Positions 1 through 11,556 of a stretch of 64,000 nt of DNA are shown in pieces; position 1 is the stretch's first letter, and the number at the start of each line of letters is the position of its first letter. The position numbers and the translations under genes are program-made. The notes beneath the pieces were generated by a model that had not been told where the DNA came from, made no database searches, and saw nothing but the letters and a program-made list of their open reading frames with translations. This DNA comes from Phyllostachys edulis (Eukaryota > Streptophyta > Magnoliopsida > Poales > Poaceae): positions 40,786,204 to 40,850,203 of the forward strand of contig CM070554.1 in the NCBI GenBank assembly GCA_036346405.1. Direction: 5' to 3'.

Positions 1-3000
1 TGCCATTGGATCTCGTTTCAACGCGAGATCGTGGGCGTTCGGACCATCCTTTTAAGCCTTTAGATTTAGATCGTACGGTCTCTGTCTATTGGGCCGTTCG
101 GACCACTCCTGTGTGCCTTTAGATCTAAATCTAAAGGCCATGACCTCCTTTGCGCTACGCGCAATGGCTAGACCTCCTCATTTGATCGGCCAGTTTTTAG
201 AGTAAATCCAATGTACCGACCTCCTTTGTGTCATGCGCACCACCAGACCTCCCCATTGTTGTGCGCCCTTGGTTGAGATCCAAAGGCCATGACCTCCACA
301 TCCTTGGGCGGTCGCACGCCGTGTTAAGTCCTCCCCATCTGGTCCTCGCCCTTGGATTTAGATCCGAAGGTCAGGACCTCCTGTCCCCTTATCGCGCATG
401 ACCTCCCTGTTCCTTTTGCAACCGTGCGATGTAGATCGTATGGCTCAGACCTCCCCTTTTCTCCTTCAGACCTTACCGTTTCAAATCGCATCCGAGGATC
501 AGGACCTCCCCAGTCCTGATCCAAGGGCTGTGACCTCCTCCCATTCACTTAACCTTACCGCTTCAAAATCACAATCGGAGGGTCATGACCTCCCCAAGTT
601 TTTATCCAACGGTTGGGAGGCATGCCCTGTTCTTCTCCTAGCTCTGGCGCGCATGCGCCATGGCAGTGAGTAGGTCAGTGGCATGCCTTGTCCAACGGCT
701 CTGTGCCTGTGCGCATTTAATGCATGTCAGCACTTTCCGCCCCTAGTCCATGCCCTAGGCCATGCGCTAACCTACCTACCCTGTAACCTCCATGTCCTGT
801 CCAAGCCATGGACCGCGCATGGGCTAAGCTCACCAGGAGCTTAACCCGTGGCTCATGACCTCTTTTGCCCTAGCTATAAGACCTCTCCACTTTGCCTTCA
901 TTGGCTTCTTTTCCACACCTCACCATTTTGCTCTCGGTTCGTGGAGCTCAAACCACCCCGAGCTCTCTTGGCCGCCATTGTCGGCTTGGAGCTCCTTGGT
1001 GGCAAGTGCTCTGTGGCTCCCTCTCGGACCTCTGCTCTATTTTGGTCCTCTTAACTTCACGGAGTTAAACCCTAACTTGACTTTGGGTTGACCTCTTCAG
1101 AAGGAGCTAAGTGGTGGAGCTTTTGGCCGTGGAGCACATTTCTTCTCCAGCGCCGGTCCTACTCTCCTCCAACCTCCTCAGCTCCGCCACGACCTCCAGG
1201 TAACCTCTTGGTAGTCATTTTAGAGCTTGGCACACGCTTGTATGAACGTTGCGGAGCTCATTATCGCTGTTTGTGTTTTTGGTCGTGTTGGTCACCTTGC
1301 TCCTCTCCGGCTCGTCGGTGTTTTAGGCCGCCGCCGCCGTCGAGAGTGGGTCCACTGGGTGCGCAAGGCTATTGCACACTCAGTGGTGCCCTTGGATGTT
1401 GCCGGCGAGTCTCAGCATCACGGCGAGACCACCTCTTTGCGTTCGGGGTCTTTGTTGGACAAAATAGCAGTGCTGTTGTCGGTTTAGGACAAAGATCCTC
1501 CTCTTCCATGCCTCAATCATTGTTAATCATGGGGTTAGCCTTTAATGCCCTAGATCCCGCCTTACAGTCACGTATTTAAAGCCAGCGCACTGGTCTCCCA
1601 GCAGCGCGCTCTGGGACCTCTTTGCCCAAGGACCACCCCGTGGACTTTTGGCAAAGACCTCCCCCTCGGGGTCCTCTTTGCAAAAGATCACCCCTGGTCT
1701 TTTGTAAGGACAACCCCTAGGACCTCCCTCCTTGCGATCTTGACCGCTAGGACCTCCTCGTGTGAGATCTTAGCCGTTGAGGTCCTCCCTGTGTAGATCT
1801 CCTCCGCGTAGGACCTCCCTCGTAAGTCCTCACCGTGTAGGACCTCTTCGAGGTCATCTCAGCCATTTATGTCCTCCCCGAGTTGATCTTAGCCGTTTAA
1901 GTCCTCCCTCGGACAATCTAAACCATTAAAGTTCTCCCTTGGAAAATCTAGACCGTTCAGGACCTCCCTCGAGAGGTCTTGACCGTGTAGATCTTCCTTG
2001 GGGAGATCTTGATCGTTTAGACCTTCCTTTGGAAGATCTCAGCCACTCAGGTCCTCCCTCGCTAGATCTGGACCGTCCCGGTCCTCCCCTTGGTTGTCTT
2101 GGTCCGTTGGATTCAGCATCAACGGCCACGACCTCCTTTCGATTAGCTCGCATGGCTTTGGGAGGACATGGACCGTTGGATCAATGATCAACGACCCATG
2201 TTCTCTGGACTTCTTGCAGCACGCGTCGCGTTTACCTGCGAGGTCTTGGGCGTCGATTTAACATCAACGGCTCATGTCCTCCCCCGCTGTTTTGGTTTTT
2301 AGAATTCCAGAGAGCTCTTTTTGATAAACTGAAAAAGGTAATAACTTCAAAATTGCATATCTCTTTCAATTTAAATCCAAATAAGGTGATTCCAATTTGG
2401 TTAGCTCTGGTTTGACCTGGGCTCTAATCTAAAATTGGTTATGAGCTCAGTTCGGCCCCAGAAAATGGAATTGTTAAATAGGTTTCAAAACTAACTTTAA
2501 TTGTTACATTAGAAATTCATATAACTTGCAAAATGCATAAGTAATTCTCTAGAGCTCATTTTTGAGTGGATCCAACTTTGTTGGCTTCCTCTATTAGTGA
2601 ACTAAATGTTAGAATAGGATTTAGGCATGTCACTATTTTCAAAAGATTTGTGGGTGCAAATTAGTTGTGCTCATTTTCATGTCTTTGAAAAATCATAAAA
2701 CATGCATAATAGCTCCAAATGAGGTGAACTCAATTGTGTTATTCATCTCATGAGGCGCTTGTTTTACTGTAAAAATCTCAGTTGCACCACTTTTCCAGAA
2801 AATGTTGCCAAACAATTAAATTATGTGAATAGTAGCAGTTTTGATTTTTAGGGCTGAGCATATTTGTTTTGCTCATATCTTTTGCATTGAGAATCGAAAT
2901 GAATTGGTTCTTGTTGCTAAATTCCCTAAAAATGATCCTCTTACTGCTGTAAAAATTTCAGATCTTTTGGAGTTTGTTTGCTGTGCTGTCCTTTTGATTT

Positions 3001-4713
3001 TCCTCGTTCTTATCGGTTCTTTTTCGCTTTTTCGTTAGGTGCCGACAAGTGCGTTGATCTTGAGAGTGTTTCCTCTGCAGCAGGTTGATTAACTCCAGCA
3101 AGGCAAGCAGTTTGATCATATCCTATTATTGTCCCATTACTTTAAAGTTAATATTTTGTTTAACTTGTATGTATGCATGCTTTTGTGTCAAAGTAATTTA
3201 TCGGTTAGAGGTAGCTATTCCTATTGCATGGTTGCCTTTAAATTGTTATCCCCTGCCACAAACCATAGGTTAATAACATCGTTGGTGAATTAGAGTCTGG
3301 TGATTTAATTATGCTCTTTTATTTGTCTTTACGGTGTCATGCTTAGCAGTGCTTAGATAACGGTAGAAATGGGCGGTTGTCGACATTATGTCGATGACCT
3401 TGATCACACAAAAACTATTATTCCATTATGTCCATCTTGTGCTTGTTACTTTGTAAATAAACAAAAATGAAAACAAAATTGTTATTGACTTGGGCACAAT
3501 GGATGTTGGTGTGATTTGTTGGGTGTGAACGGAATGGTGCCTAAGTCCCCAAGGACCGAGTTACTTGCGCCATTGATCCAAGCACTTTTGCGTGCTAACC
3601 ACACGAGGGGGATATGGGACCTCTCTTAACTAAGTACTTTGGGAGGTGTTAATTATGAGCTGGTCGGTGGGTGTGTTAAAAATAAAATGTGTGTGTGTGG
3701 TGTGGGGAGGGAGCATTAGCAGACTGGCTAGGCTGTCTAATGTGTCCTTATCCCCGTGGGAGGCGGCTCTTAATTAGCATCGTCCATTGGAAATGTCTCG
3801 TAGGACTTAGCCGTCTTTGGCATACCAAAGGAAGTGTGCTTGATCATGTGGCTAAAAGCGGTCAGGCGTGTGGGTACATTGGTACACCCTGCGAGGTTAA
3901 AACTATTGAATAGCCTCGCCCTAGGTTATGGACACGCTTGGTAATTTCCCGCAAGAACTAGACTACAACATTTAATTAAAACTTGATGGGTTGGTATGAA
4001 TGGATGTTCATATTATTGTTGTGGTGGCTATTGGGTTAGTCACTTCCAGGTTTGTTGTTGTCATCTATCTATTATTATTATGTTACTTGTCTCGTGGTTA
4101 CTTGCAAATTAAAAGTGAATTGCAAAACTGCTTTGAATCTAGTTAAATATTGCAAATGAAAACTTGCTTCATGCTAAAATAAGTCCAAAGCCTCCTCCAC
4201 TTAAATAAAGCTTGCATGTAGTTAACTATAGTTCTGTTATACTACACGTCAGTCTTGTGAGTACATTTTTGTACTCATTTGCTTTGCTTAATAACTCTGT
4301 TGCAGAGGAAGAAGGTGAGCCCCAAGGGCTTCACCCTTGCGAGATGTGCTTTGGGTTTGACGACTAGCTTGGCGGTCCGGTTGGTTGCCTTGTGGGTTAA
4401 GGCACACTGATTGGCTTTTGTTATGGCCATCTTATGGCACTTTTGCTTCCGTTGTTTATTTTAATTGGTATTTGTTGTTTGGCCTGTTGGCCTCTCCGTT
4501 TGTAATAGCTCTCTCTATTTTATGTATGTCTTTTATTCTAATTCGTGCTTGGTTCTATGTCTTGTATGAACTTGATGCATGATTTTGTAAAGAGGTGTGT
4601 ATCTTGCATTTCTGGGAAGTATACATATCTCGAAGACACGGGTTATTATGTTTGTGATGCTAGGGTCAATGGATGACTAAGTATTACAAGCCTAATAAAC
4701 CGGGGTCCTCACA
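1..4713 (+). mobile_element. 3' part of a long LTR, LARD-type retrotransposon
   Basis: This is the downstream part of a very long forward LTR whose 5' end lies outside the window. The right edge, GGGGTCCTCACA at 4702-4713, matches the LTR end of the LARD at 32771-32782. The stretch 3850-3930 (a 'gtacaccctgcgaggtt' segment, then 'atagcc' and 'ggttatggacac') parallels 31790-31860 of that LARD. The left 2.3 kb is GC-rich with GACCTCC-type repeats; the rest is AT-rich. No primer-binding site follows 4713, so it is probably a solo LTR. The target duplication cannot be checked because the left end is missing. Open frames inside it look like chance products of the repeats. Confidence 0.7.
1719..2105 (+). 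repeat. ~30-bp tandem repeat inside the long LTR
   Basis: About 13 degenerate units of roughly 30 bp follow one another. Each opens with a form of AGGACCTCCCTCG and continues with a form of GATCTTGACCGTT. Looser copies of the same words (GACCTCC, CCGTT, GATCT) extend back to position 1. The same repeat in opposite orientation fills 47950-48650. Confidence 0.8.
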
Positions 4714-5178
4714 GCAAGACAGTAGAGCGTATAGATGACAGTAATATCGTAACTGTTTATAATCTAAAATAGGTGATAAAGATGAGTCTAAAAGCTAAAC
4801 ACATATGGATGAGTCTTGAATGGCCGCTTTGTAACACTGAATTGATCATATAGTTGCGATCTGAGAATGTAGTGGGCTAAAATAGCTAAAGACAGAAAAT
4901 TTGCATGTATTAGAACAGAATAGATTCAATGAATGACAGGTAAGCAGCATATGTGTGTAGATGTAATGAATAGCAAATTCAGTATATATGGTTTCTGAAA
5001 CGAAAAAAGGGGCTTGTATGATGGAACTGTATATCGTAGAGTTATAGGAAAGGGACAAGTGTTTGTACATGTATGTTCTAGGTACTTTATGCACAATAGT
5101 TGTTGTAGCACTCAATAGAGAGATAAAAAAACGAAATACTAAATAGGAGATCTGTCAAAATAGATAGAAACACGTAAT

Positions 5179-5250
5179 AGTGATTCTAGCGTTGAATGTT
5201 GGTGTTGCAATTCTAGTGATTCTAGCATTGAATGTTGGTGTTGCAATTCA
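5179..5250. repeat. 36-bp tandem duplication
   Basis: Two adjacent 36-bp copies (5179-5214 and 5215-5250) differ at only about two positions (GCG/GCA and the last base). Because 36 is divisible by three, the minus-strand frame stays open and gives a repeated peptide containing LQHQHS.LES. A minus-strand splice-acceptor-like site (TTTCACCAG) lies just upstream, around 5325. Confidence 0.75.
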
Positions 5251-6893
5251 GTTGATTGTATATTAGCATACATGTCAGATGGTGGCTCTAGGTTAGCCCC
5301 AGGTAACAGGACCCTTGGTTGCACCTGGTGAAACAATGCACGAAGACAGAGACCGCTGAGAAGCAAAGGAGATACAAAATCTCGGGTTAAACAGTTGCAA
5401 AAGTAAGAGTTTCAGGTAACACATTTGTGCTCTGCATGCACATTTTTGATTGAGCAAGCCAAAGGAGTAAACAAACCCTTAAACATAGAAAAAACTAGAA
5501 CTTTGATAATCTGAAATTACTGGATATCATAAATAGGAAACATGAGACAACCTCTATTTCCCACTGAGCTTTTAGTCCATAGCACACTAACACATAGTAA
5601 TAATCTGATCATTCCCCTATATCAGTTGCACATTCGATATGGAAAGTGTGATTTGTTAGCAAAAGTAGTAATTGCAAATTCATTGGTTTTCGTGGTAGCA
5701 ACAGGACCTTTGAGAGGATTATGAACTATGTCCTAGCAAATCTGAAAGCCCCAGTTTCGCTAACTTTGGATATAACCACATAGGATGGAAAATGCTAAGC
5801 ATGCTTTGCATTAACAGTGATATTCTAGATATATCTCTTACATACATTTTCTAGATACACATGTAACTGGTCAAGTAATATGTGATACAACAGCACGAAA
5901 CCTGTGTTCTGGCGACATCATATTGTGTAACAAAAAAACATGACAAAAACTTATTACAATTTCTCCATGTTGGGAACAATAACCCTCATCAAAGGATGCA
6001 ACCAAGAATCACACAGGAAATCAGATTGGTAGATGTTTATAGCACAAAATCCAAGACCACAGACTAAACATCCAGAATTCATCACCTGGCGCCAACTGAC
6101 GAAGATGGAAAAGCACCCACATATTTTGGTTTTCATCCACAGACTTGGGTGCATGTCCTGCATGGAAATCAATACCCAATGAGCTTACGTCTATTTTTTT
6201 TCCTGTTACGCTCAAAAACGTTGACATGTAAAACTAACTAAGGGTGGTACTCGGACTCATTTCTTTTCTCGATAATTTCCTTATATTAGTTTTGAAATCA
6301 TTCGAATCAGCTGTCTTTTAGACACCATGATTAGCCATCTGTTATCTTGTAATTTGAAGTGTTACCTATTCCCACGAAGCAGTTAAAAGACAACCTGCTA
6401 GTCACGCTAATCATCATGAAGCATGCATTAACATGGGAATTTTCATTTTTCTTGAAACAATTATACAAAGAGTGGTTGCTGACTCCACGTTAGAAAGTAT
6501 CATCATTAATAAGAACTACATGATGACAAAGAAGTCCGTACATTAAATGGAGCTACATGCTTGCACAACAGTACCCACCGATCATAGTCAATTGGATTTT
6601 TTTTTTTATCAAAGTTCATCAAATGACAATATTAACATCAGCGATTCATCAGAACTACCTAATGCTCGTGAAAATACAAAAGCGATATACAAAATGATCT
6701 AAAAGGATATCGCTATAGCTCACATCAAAAAACACAATGTTCCTGTTTGCATATTGCATATCTATCATTCCCATCAATAGCATCAGAACTCATTCGTAGG
6801 TTTAAACTTTCATCAGAATGAAGCAATCAAAGCAGAGTGCACCATTTCGCTACAACATAATATCGATGGACATATAACAATATGGTCACATAC

Positions 6894-6973
6894 CTCAGTA
6901 ACTATGTAGAAATTTTCTTCAACCAGTTTCTCTCTAAAGTTTTCCACCTCTTTCATCAGGCCAACTCCATCAC
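6894..6973 (-). other. Possible exon, unknown protein
   Basis: On the minus strand an AG acceptor (GGAATTATCAG) precedes and a GTATGTG donor follows an 80-bp open stretch. It encodes a charged helix-like peptide beginning GDGVGLMKEVENFREKL and ending NFYIVTE. A second candidate lies at 6086-6157, flanked by TTTCCATGCAG and CCAG|GTGATG. The order on the minus strand (GC-rich 7.1-7.9 kb, then 6.9 kb, 6.1 kb, 5.2 kb) would fit a spliced gene or gene fragment. I do not recognise the product, and the splice calls rest on consensus only. Confidence 0.25.
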
Positions 6974-8026
6974 CTGATAATTCCCAAGCATAAGTAACAA
7001 CCAACACCAATCAATTCAATCCTAGACAATATCTTTGTTCTAATGAAGGATCCTGATCTCCCTACAACAAAATTAGCATCTACCAAAATTAGTAAACAGT
7101 TACAGGTGAGGGGAGCCGGAGAAGGGGTTGCGGTAGGCAAAGCAGCTAGAGGGTAGGGGGACAGAGAAGGAAGGTGTGATAGGGGGTGGAGAGCAGTGGG
7201 GAGACCCCTCATAGCTGCTTGGGGAAAAGATGGGAGGATGGTCGACCCAGCTGCGCCACCATCACCGGCATCATTGGGGCCTTGTTTCCTGAGGACCTCC
7301 AGCCAGGGGGAGCGAGAGGGAAAGGCGGGCAGAGCTCGGCGAAGTAGTGAGAGGAGGACAACAGAACGGAGGAGAAGCGTGGTACTAGATCGGTGGTGGG
7401 CGGAGAGGAGGAGATGGGAGGTGGGCCGGCCTCAACCCGGGTGCCACCATCAAGAGCACCCGCCTAAATCAAAACCACCCAGGGAGAGGAGAGGAAGGAG
7501 GCGGACCTGTGCGGTGCCTGCTGGTGTCGGTCTTGAGGAGGCTAGGGCACGGCGTGGGGAGGAGGGCGGTTGCACTGGGGTAGATCGAGAGGCGGCGGGG
7601 AGGAGGTAGACCGAGGGAGTGGCGGTGGAGGAAGGGGGTAAGACGGAGCGAGCGGTGGCATTTGGCGAGGGAAACCCAGTGAGCGGCGGCGGGAGAGGAA
7701 GAGGGAGGGGCTAGAAGGCGGAGGGGAATGGAGCGAGGATACGAGGGGAGGAGCAGTGCACGGGACGAAGCAAGTAGGTCGAGGTGGCAGCGGGGGAGGA
7801 AGGGGAAGAAGGTTCGAGATGTAGACGCCTCTGGGGCGACGTGGACGCACGAGTGGTGCTCCTTCCCATCAAGCGCCCGGGCAGATCGAAGTCTGGCGGC
7901 GGGGTCGATCGGACGGACGCCGTTTTCTGGTGACATGGCTAGCGCGAGGAGGGGTGCTTTCCTCCGGTTATTAAATTAGGTAATATGTGGCGCAACTTGC
8001 CCCCAAAGCATATATGTTATTTGACT

Positions 8027-8045
8027 GATGCGTCCTAGACGCATC
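8027..8045. repeat. Perfect 8-bp inverted repeat, 3-nt loop
   Basis: GATGCGTC-CTA-GACGCATC forms a perfect hairpin. A CTAG followed by T lies 17 nt downstream (8063-8067), loosely like a Helitron 3' terminus, although the spacing is longer than usual. See findings. Confidence 0.7.
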
Positions 8046-8174
8046 GATTATTTCCTAAGTATCTAGTTTAATTCATGTTACAATTATACTATTTTTGTAT
8101 TAATTATTATTTAATCACCCATATATTGCAAGAATGGTATTTGTTGAGCATATCATAGGTGATAGGTGCAAATC

Positions 8175-9571
8175 TGTAACATCCCATATCCCATTGTTCT
8201 TTTACTAAAAATAAAATTATTAATTTATTGGATTTTCCAAAATTTAAAAGAGTTTTCTTGAATTTTCTGGATTAAATTTTTTTCTTCCTATTTTCCAGAA
8301 ATAAAAACTAAATCATGTGCAAAGTTAAAAAAACAAATTTATGTTGAAAATAATTTTATTAAGCTCAAAGTGCCTCAAGGAATTTCTATGAATTTTTCCA
8401 GAATTTTTGAACTCTATTTGGTATTTTATAAAGTCCTTTATGTATTTATTGTATTATAAAAACATGAAAATCTATTTAAATCTCCCAAAATCCCCACAGG
8501 CTGAAATCCTTCTCTTCAGCCTGTTTTCTCCTTCTTTCTAGGACAGGCCACTCCTCTTTTTCCCTCTCCCCGCCTAACCGAAGCCCACTTCTCCTCTCCA
8601 TGCCAGCCTGCTTCTCTGTGGCCCGTTCCTCCTGCGCTGGCCCGACCTCCCTCATCCTATCTCTCTCCTCACTGCCAGCCGGGGCTTGGGCATCAATCGC
8701 CTCCTTCCTTTCTCCCTCTCTTCGCCAGGTGGGGCCCGCTTGTCTGGTAGTCCCCAACCTCCAGCCTCGCCGCATGGCTACGCCTCGGAGCACATAAATG
8801 TCGACCGTTTCTCCCCCGTTTCTTGCGCAATCAAGTGCATTCAAGAGCCCACTCCCCCCGTTTTTCATTCTGGCCATTTCCCTCGCCTTAAACTGCCTTA
8901 ATGCCGCGATTGTGTCACCACCAATCAAGGGCGAGAACGCACAAGACGTTCCTCGCTAATTAGTGCCCCCTTGCCCTATAAAAGGGCACACCGAGACCAC
9001 ATTCTTACACTCATCCTCTCACCGCAAGCTCGAGTTCTGTCCCCTCTCCTCTCGCCGGATGTGGCATGGCAATACCGACGATGATGTGGTGGCAGCGGTG
9101 ACATTGATGGCGGAGTGAGCTCGGGTGCGGCAGCTCTTGGTGCTTCGGTGGTGCCCGAGGAGAACGAGGAGGAGCACTGGCTCGACGGCAATGCAATGAA
9201 CGTAGGGAAAGGCTCGGGAAGACTTGAGAGCGACGGAGACTCCGACGAGAAGAAGTTGACCGGCGGCGGAGAAGAAACATGGCGACGGTAGTTTGTTGAT
9301 CGAGAGAGAAGGAGAAAGGAGGGAAACAGACGAGAGAGGTTTGGAACATGTGGTGACACACAAGGAAGGCACGGGGGCTCACTGAGGACGCAGATCGATG
9401 TTGGGCTGGTAGCTAGAGTTTGAGGAGGAAGTGGTGGCGGCGGCTTGGTGGTTCTTCGGTGAAGACAAAGGAAGCACTGTGTAGAACGTGGAAGCGCGAC
9501 TCCGAAGGCGAAGGCGGGAGGAGGACCGATGGTGATAGACTTTGACGACGCAGGCCTTTGGCGGTGGCTTT
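8175..9571 (+). mobile_element. 5' part of a long LTR, truncated at the CACTA element
   Basis: It begins TGTAACATCCC, the same kind of start as the LARD LTR (TGTAACACCCC). An AT-rich 5' zone (8175-8500), a GC-rich pyrimidine zone and a strong TATA box follow. The sequence stops at 9571, where the CACTA element begins. No matching remainder appears beyond the CACTA element, so a deletion or rearrangement removed the rest. No coding sequence is recognisable; the frames in 8476-9382 are proline-, serine- or arginine-rich by-products of composition. Confidence 0.55.
8977..8984 (+). promoter_or_regulatory. LTR promoter TATA box
   Basis: TATAAAAG lies in a GC-rich context (CCCTATAAAAGGGC), followed by a short pyrimidine-rich leader. 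The position about 800 bp into the LTR is reasonable for the U3/R boundary of a long LTR. The transcription start would be about 30 bp downstream. Confidence 0.6.
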
Positions 9572-9767
9572 CACTACTACATAAAGGCTAATACTGCACG
9601 CCTCATCACAGATGGTTTACCAAAAGCGTCTGTATTAAATACAATCACAGACAGTTTTGGTTTAGCGGCCGAAATGCGTATTCTTGGTTATACTAAAACT
9701 GTTTGTGAAGAAGTAATACCACAAATGGTTCGTTTGAAAACCGTCTGTGAAGTATCGTAGACGGTTC

Positions 9768-9819
9768 TGAACAAGAACCGTCTGTGATACTAGTAAATAT
9801 CACGAGCGGTTCTTGTTCA
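9768..9819. repeat. Long subterminal inverted repeat in CACTA element
   Basis: Arms of about 22 bp (TGAACAAGAACCG... and ...CGGTTCTTGTTCA) with only a few mismatches flank a short A/T-rich loop. The arms contain the subterminal word ACCGTCTGTGA, here in head-to-head arrangement. Confidence 0.7.
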
Positions 9820-9964
9820 ACCGCTCGATACTTCACAGATGGTTTTCAACATGAACCGTCTGTGACTTCCCATCCTCATCACAGATGGTTTGTATTAAAA
9901 ACCGTCTGTGATAAGTATTTCTGATTTTACCATAGCCTGAAATAACTAACTCTCTGATTTTACC

Positions 9965-10470
9965 ATGGCTTAAAGCCCTACCGCGGCACCCAATCCTCTT
10001 TCGCGGTAGGGTTTGGCAAGGCGATGGCTTGCCGCGGTAGGGCTTGGTAGGGGCGCGGCATAGGATTGGCTGCCCAAACCCTACCGCGGCACAAAATCCT
10101 CTGCCGCGGTAGGGTTTGGCAAGGCGACGGCTTGCCGCAGCAGGGCTTGGTAGGGGCATGGCATAGGATTGGTTGCCCAAACCCTACCGCGGTAGGGTTC
10201 GGCAAGGCCCGCAGTAGGGTTTGGTAGGGCGACGGCTTGCCGCGGTAGGGTTTGGCAGGGCGACAGCTTGCTGTGGTAGGGTTTGGCAGGGCAACGGCTT
10301 GCCACGGTAGGGCTTGGCATTGGGGCGGCAGAGGATGGGGTGCCACGGCAGAGGAGCTGCAGAGGATGGGGTACCATGGCGGGGGCGCGATAGAGGATTG
10401 GCTGCCCCGATAGGGACGCAGCAGAGGATTGGCTGCCATGACAGGGACACGACAGAGGATTGGCATTTCA
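9965..10470. repeat. GC-rich ~31-bp tandem repeat in CACTA element
   Basis: Degenerate units of about 31 bp contain GCGGTAGGGTTTGGC and GGCGACGGCTTGCC. They are clearest at 10205-10320 and looser, with longer spacing, elsewhere. All six frames stay open because of composition, which gives repetitive proline- and alanine-rich frames that are not genes. Confidence 0.75.
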
Positions 10471-10639
10471 AGTCATGGTAAAATCAGAGAGTAAGAAAAA
10501 TTCCAAGCCATGGTAAAATCAGATAGTTTTTGTATGAAACCGTCTGTATATGTCCTTACAGACGGTTTTTGTATGAAACCGTCTGTAATTCGCAGCGCAG
10601 GAGTTCGAATAATTTTGAACATGTGTGCGGGAGGCAAAA

Positions 10640-11160
10640 TGTTTTGGCGTTGTCCTTATATATTATAGCCACCCCAGCCTTGTCTTCCATCAGTCTGTCC
10701 CTCTCCCCTCCCACATCGAGCTCCGGCGACCACCCTCGATTCCCCATCGCGGTTTGGCAAGGAGACACAGCCGACGACGAGGAGGAGGAGGGATGCGGAG
10801 GAGATCCTTGCCTGCCGCAGGAGGTAGACTGCCAGAAGGTACGTGTACATCCCCAAAACATACACAATTTGTTGGCTGTTTGTTGTAAATAAAATTATCT
10901 TAATTTTGTGTTACCTAAGGTCGGAGCGCCGCCGAAGGTTTTCAGTCATCCCTCCTTGCCGACAAGCTTGAGTTGAACTCGACGACATGTAATAACATCT
11001 TGTGATATGTTGGTGAGGTACATAGAGGATCTCACAAGACCAATCCATGAATCCGATGAGTTCTTCAGGAGCTTGGAGGCATAGATGGTTTCTAGCTAGT
11101 TTAACTTTGTAACTTTATTCTTTTTTTTCCATTCGGAGGGGACGTTGTGAAACCTTTTGG
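10640..11160 (+). other. Promoter and exon-like segment inside CACTA element
   Basis: A TATATATTATAG motif (about 10656) is followed by a C-rich leader and a purine-rich open stretch with GACGACGAGGAGGAGGAGG. An AAG|GTACGTG donor (about 10838) and an AAG|GTCGGAG acceptor (about 10919) could bound an ~80-bp intron. This looks like a captured gene 5' end. The encoded peptide is too short and biased to identify. Confidence 0.3.
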
Positions 11161-11556
11161 TTTCCCTTTCCTATAATGTGTTTGCCATCATAATTTTAAT
11201 TGGATTTTAGTTGTCTTGCTAGAGGTTGCATATGGAAACTACTGTCAAGAAATTGATTGGTTTGGCTCAAAATCCGATTTTTTTTGCAATAGAAAAAACT
11301 ATCATAGACGGTTTTGAACAAGAACTGTCTGTGGTAATTTCTTATCACAGACGGTTCTTGTTCAGAATCGTTTATGAAAATAGACTATCATAGACAGTTT
11401 TGAAGAAGAATCGTCTATGATAGCTTTTTTCACAGACGGTTCAAAAACCATCTGTGATGACCTCATATCATCACTGACCCATAAAGTCAGACGGCTCATG
11501 AAACCGTCTGTGATGATGTTTTTAAACCGTTTGTGAAGACCTTTTCTGTAGTAGTG

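Larger units (their letters stand above)
4714..8174. other. Unassigned region, possible gene-fragment carrier
   Basis: No complete gene is recognisable. 4714-7000 is AT-rich, intron- or UTR-like sequence. 7090-7950 is GC-rich (GGAGGAGGCGG-type on the plus strand) and resembles the first exon or UTR of a grass gene on the minus strand. Short stretches with plausible splice sites on the minus strand are listed separately. The reading frames in the GC-rich part are proline- and serine-rich or arginine-rich and match nothing I know. 8046-8174 is AT-rich filler. It could be a degraded host gene or a fragment moved by a Pack-type or Helitron element. Confidence 0.4.
9572..11556. mobile_element. Non-autonomous CACTA (En/Spm-type) transposon, ~2.0 kb
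   Basis: The left end CACTACTACATAAAGG (9572) and the right end, whose reverse complement is CACTACTACAGAAAA (11556), are CACTA terminal inverted repeats. Subterminal copies of ACAGACGGTT / AACCGTCTGTGA in both orientations cluster at 9590-9920, 10520-10590 and 11290-11540, as expected for transposase-binding repeats. No transposase is encoded. The interior holds a GC-rich tandem repeat and a promoter-plus-exon-like segment (10640-11160) that may be captured. The flanking trinucleotides (TTT left, ACC right) do not match, so no target duplication supports a simple insertion at this place. Confidence 0.85.

Noticed and set aside
7469..7936. Long minus-strand frame of 155 codons in the GC-rich block
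   Set aside because: It is proline- and serine-rich with overlapping frames on both strands; composition explains it and no domain is recognisable.
8476..9382. Frames around the TATA box of the LTR at 8175
   Set aside because: The composition is simple, there is no conserved start context, and overlapping frames are open on both strands. This is LTR leader sequence.
9965..10470. TAGGGTTT words once per unit, resembling plant telomere repeats
   Set aside because: The unit is 31 bp with a GC-rich remainder; there is no run of TTTAGGG, so it is not a telomere array.
9978..10471. Several overlapping minus-strand frames with repeated KPYRGKPSP-like peptides
   Set aside because: They are translations of a GC-rich 31-bp tandem repeat; all frames are open at once and none has family features.
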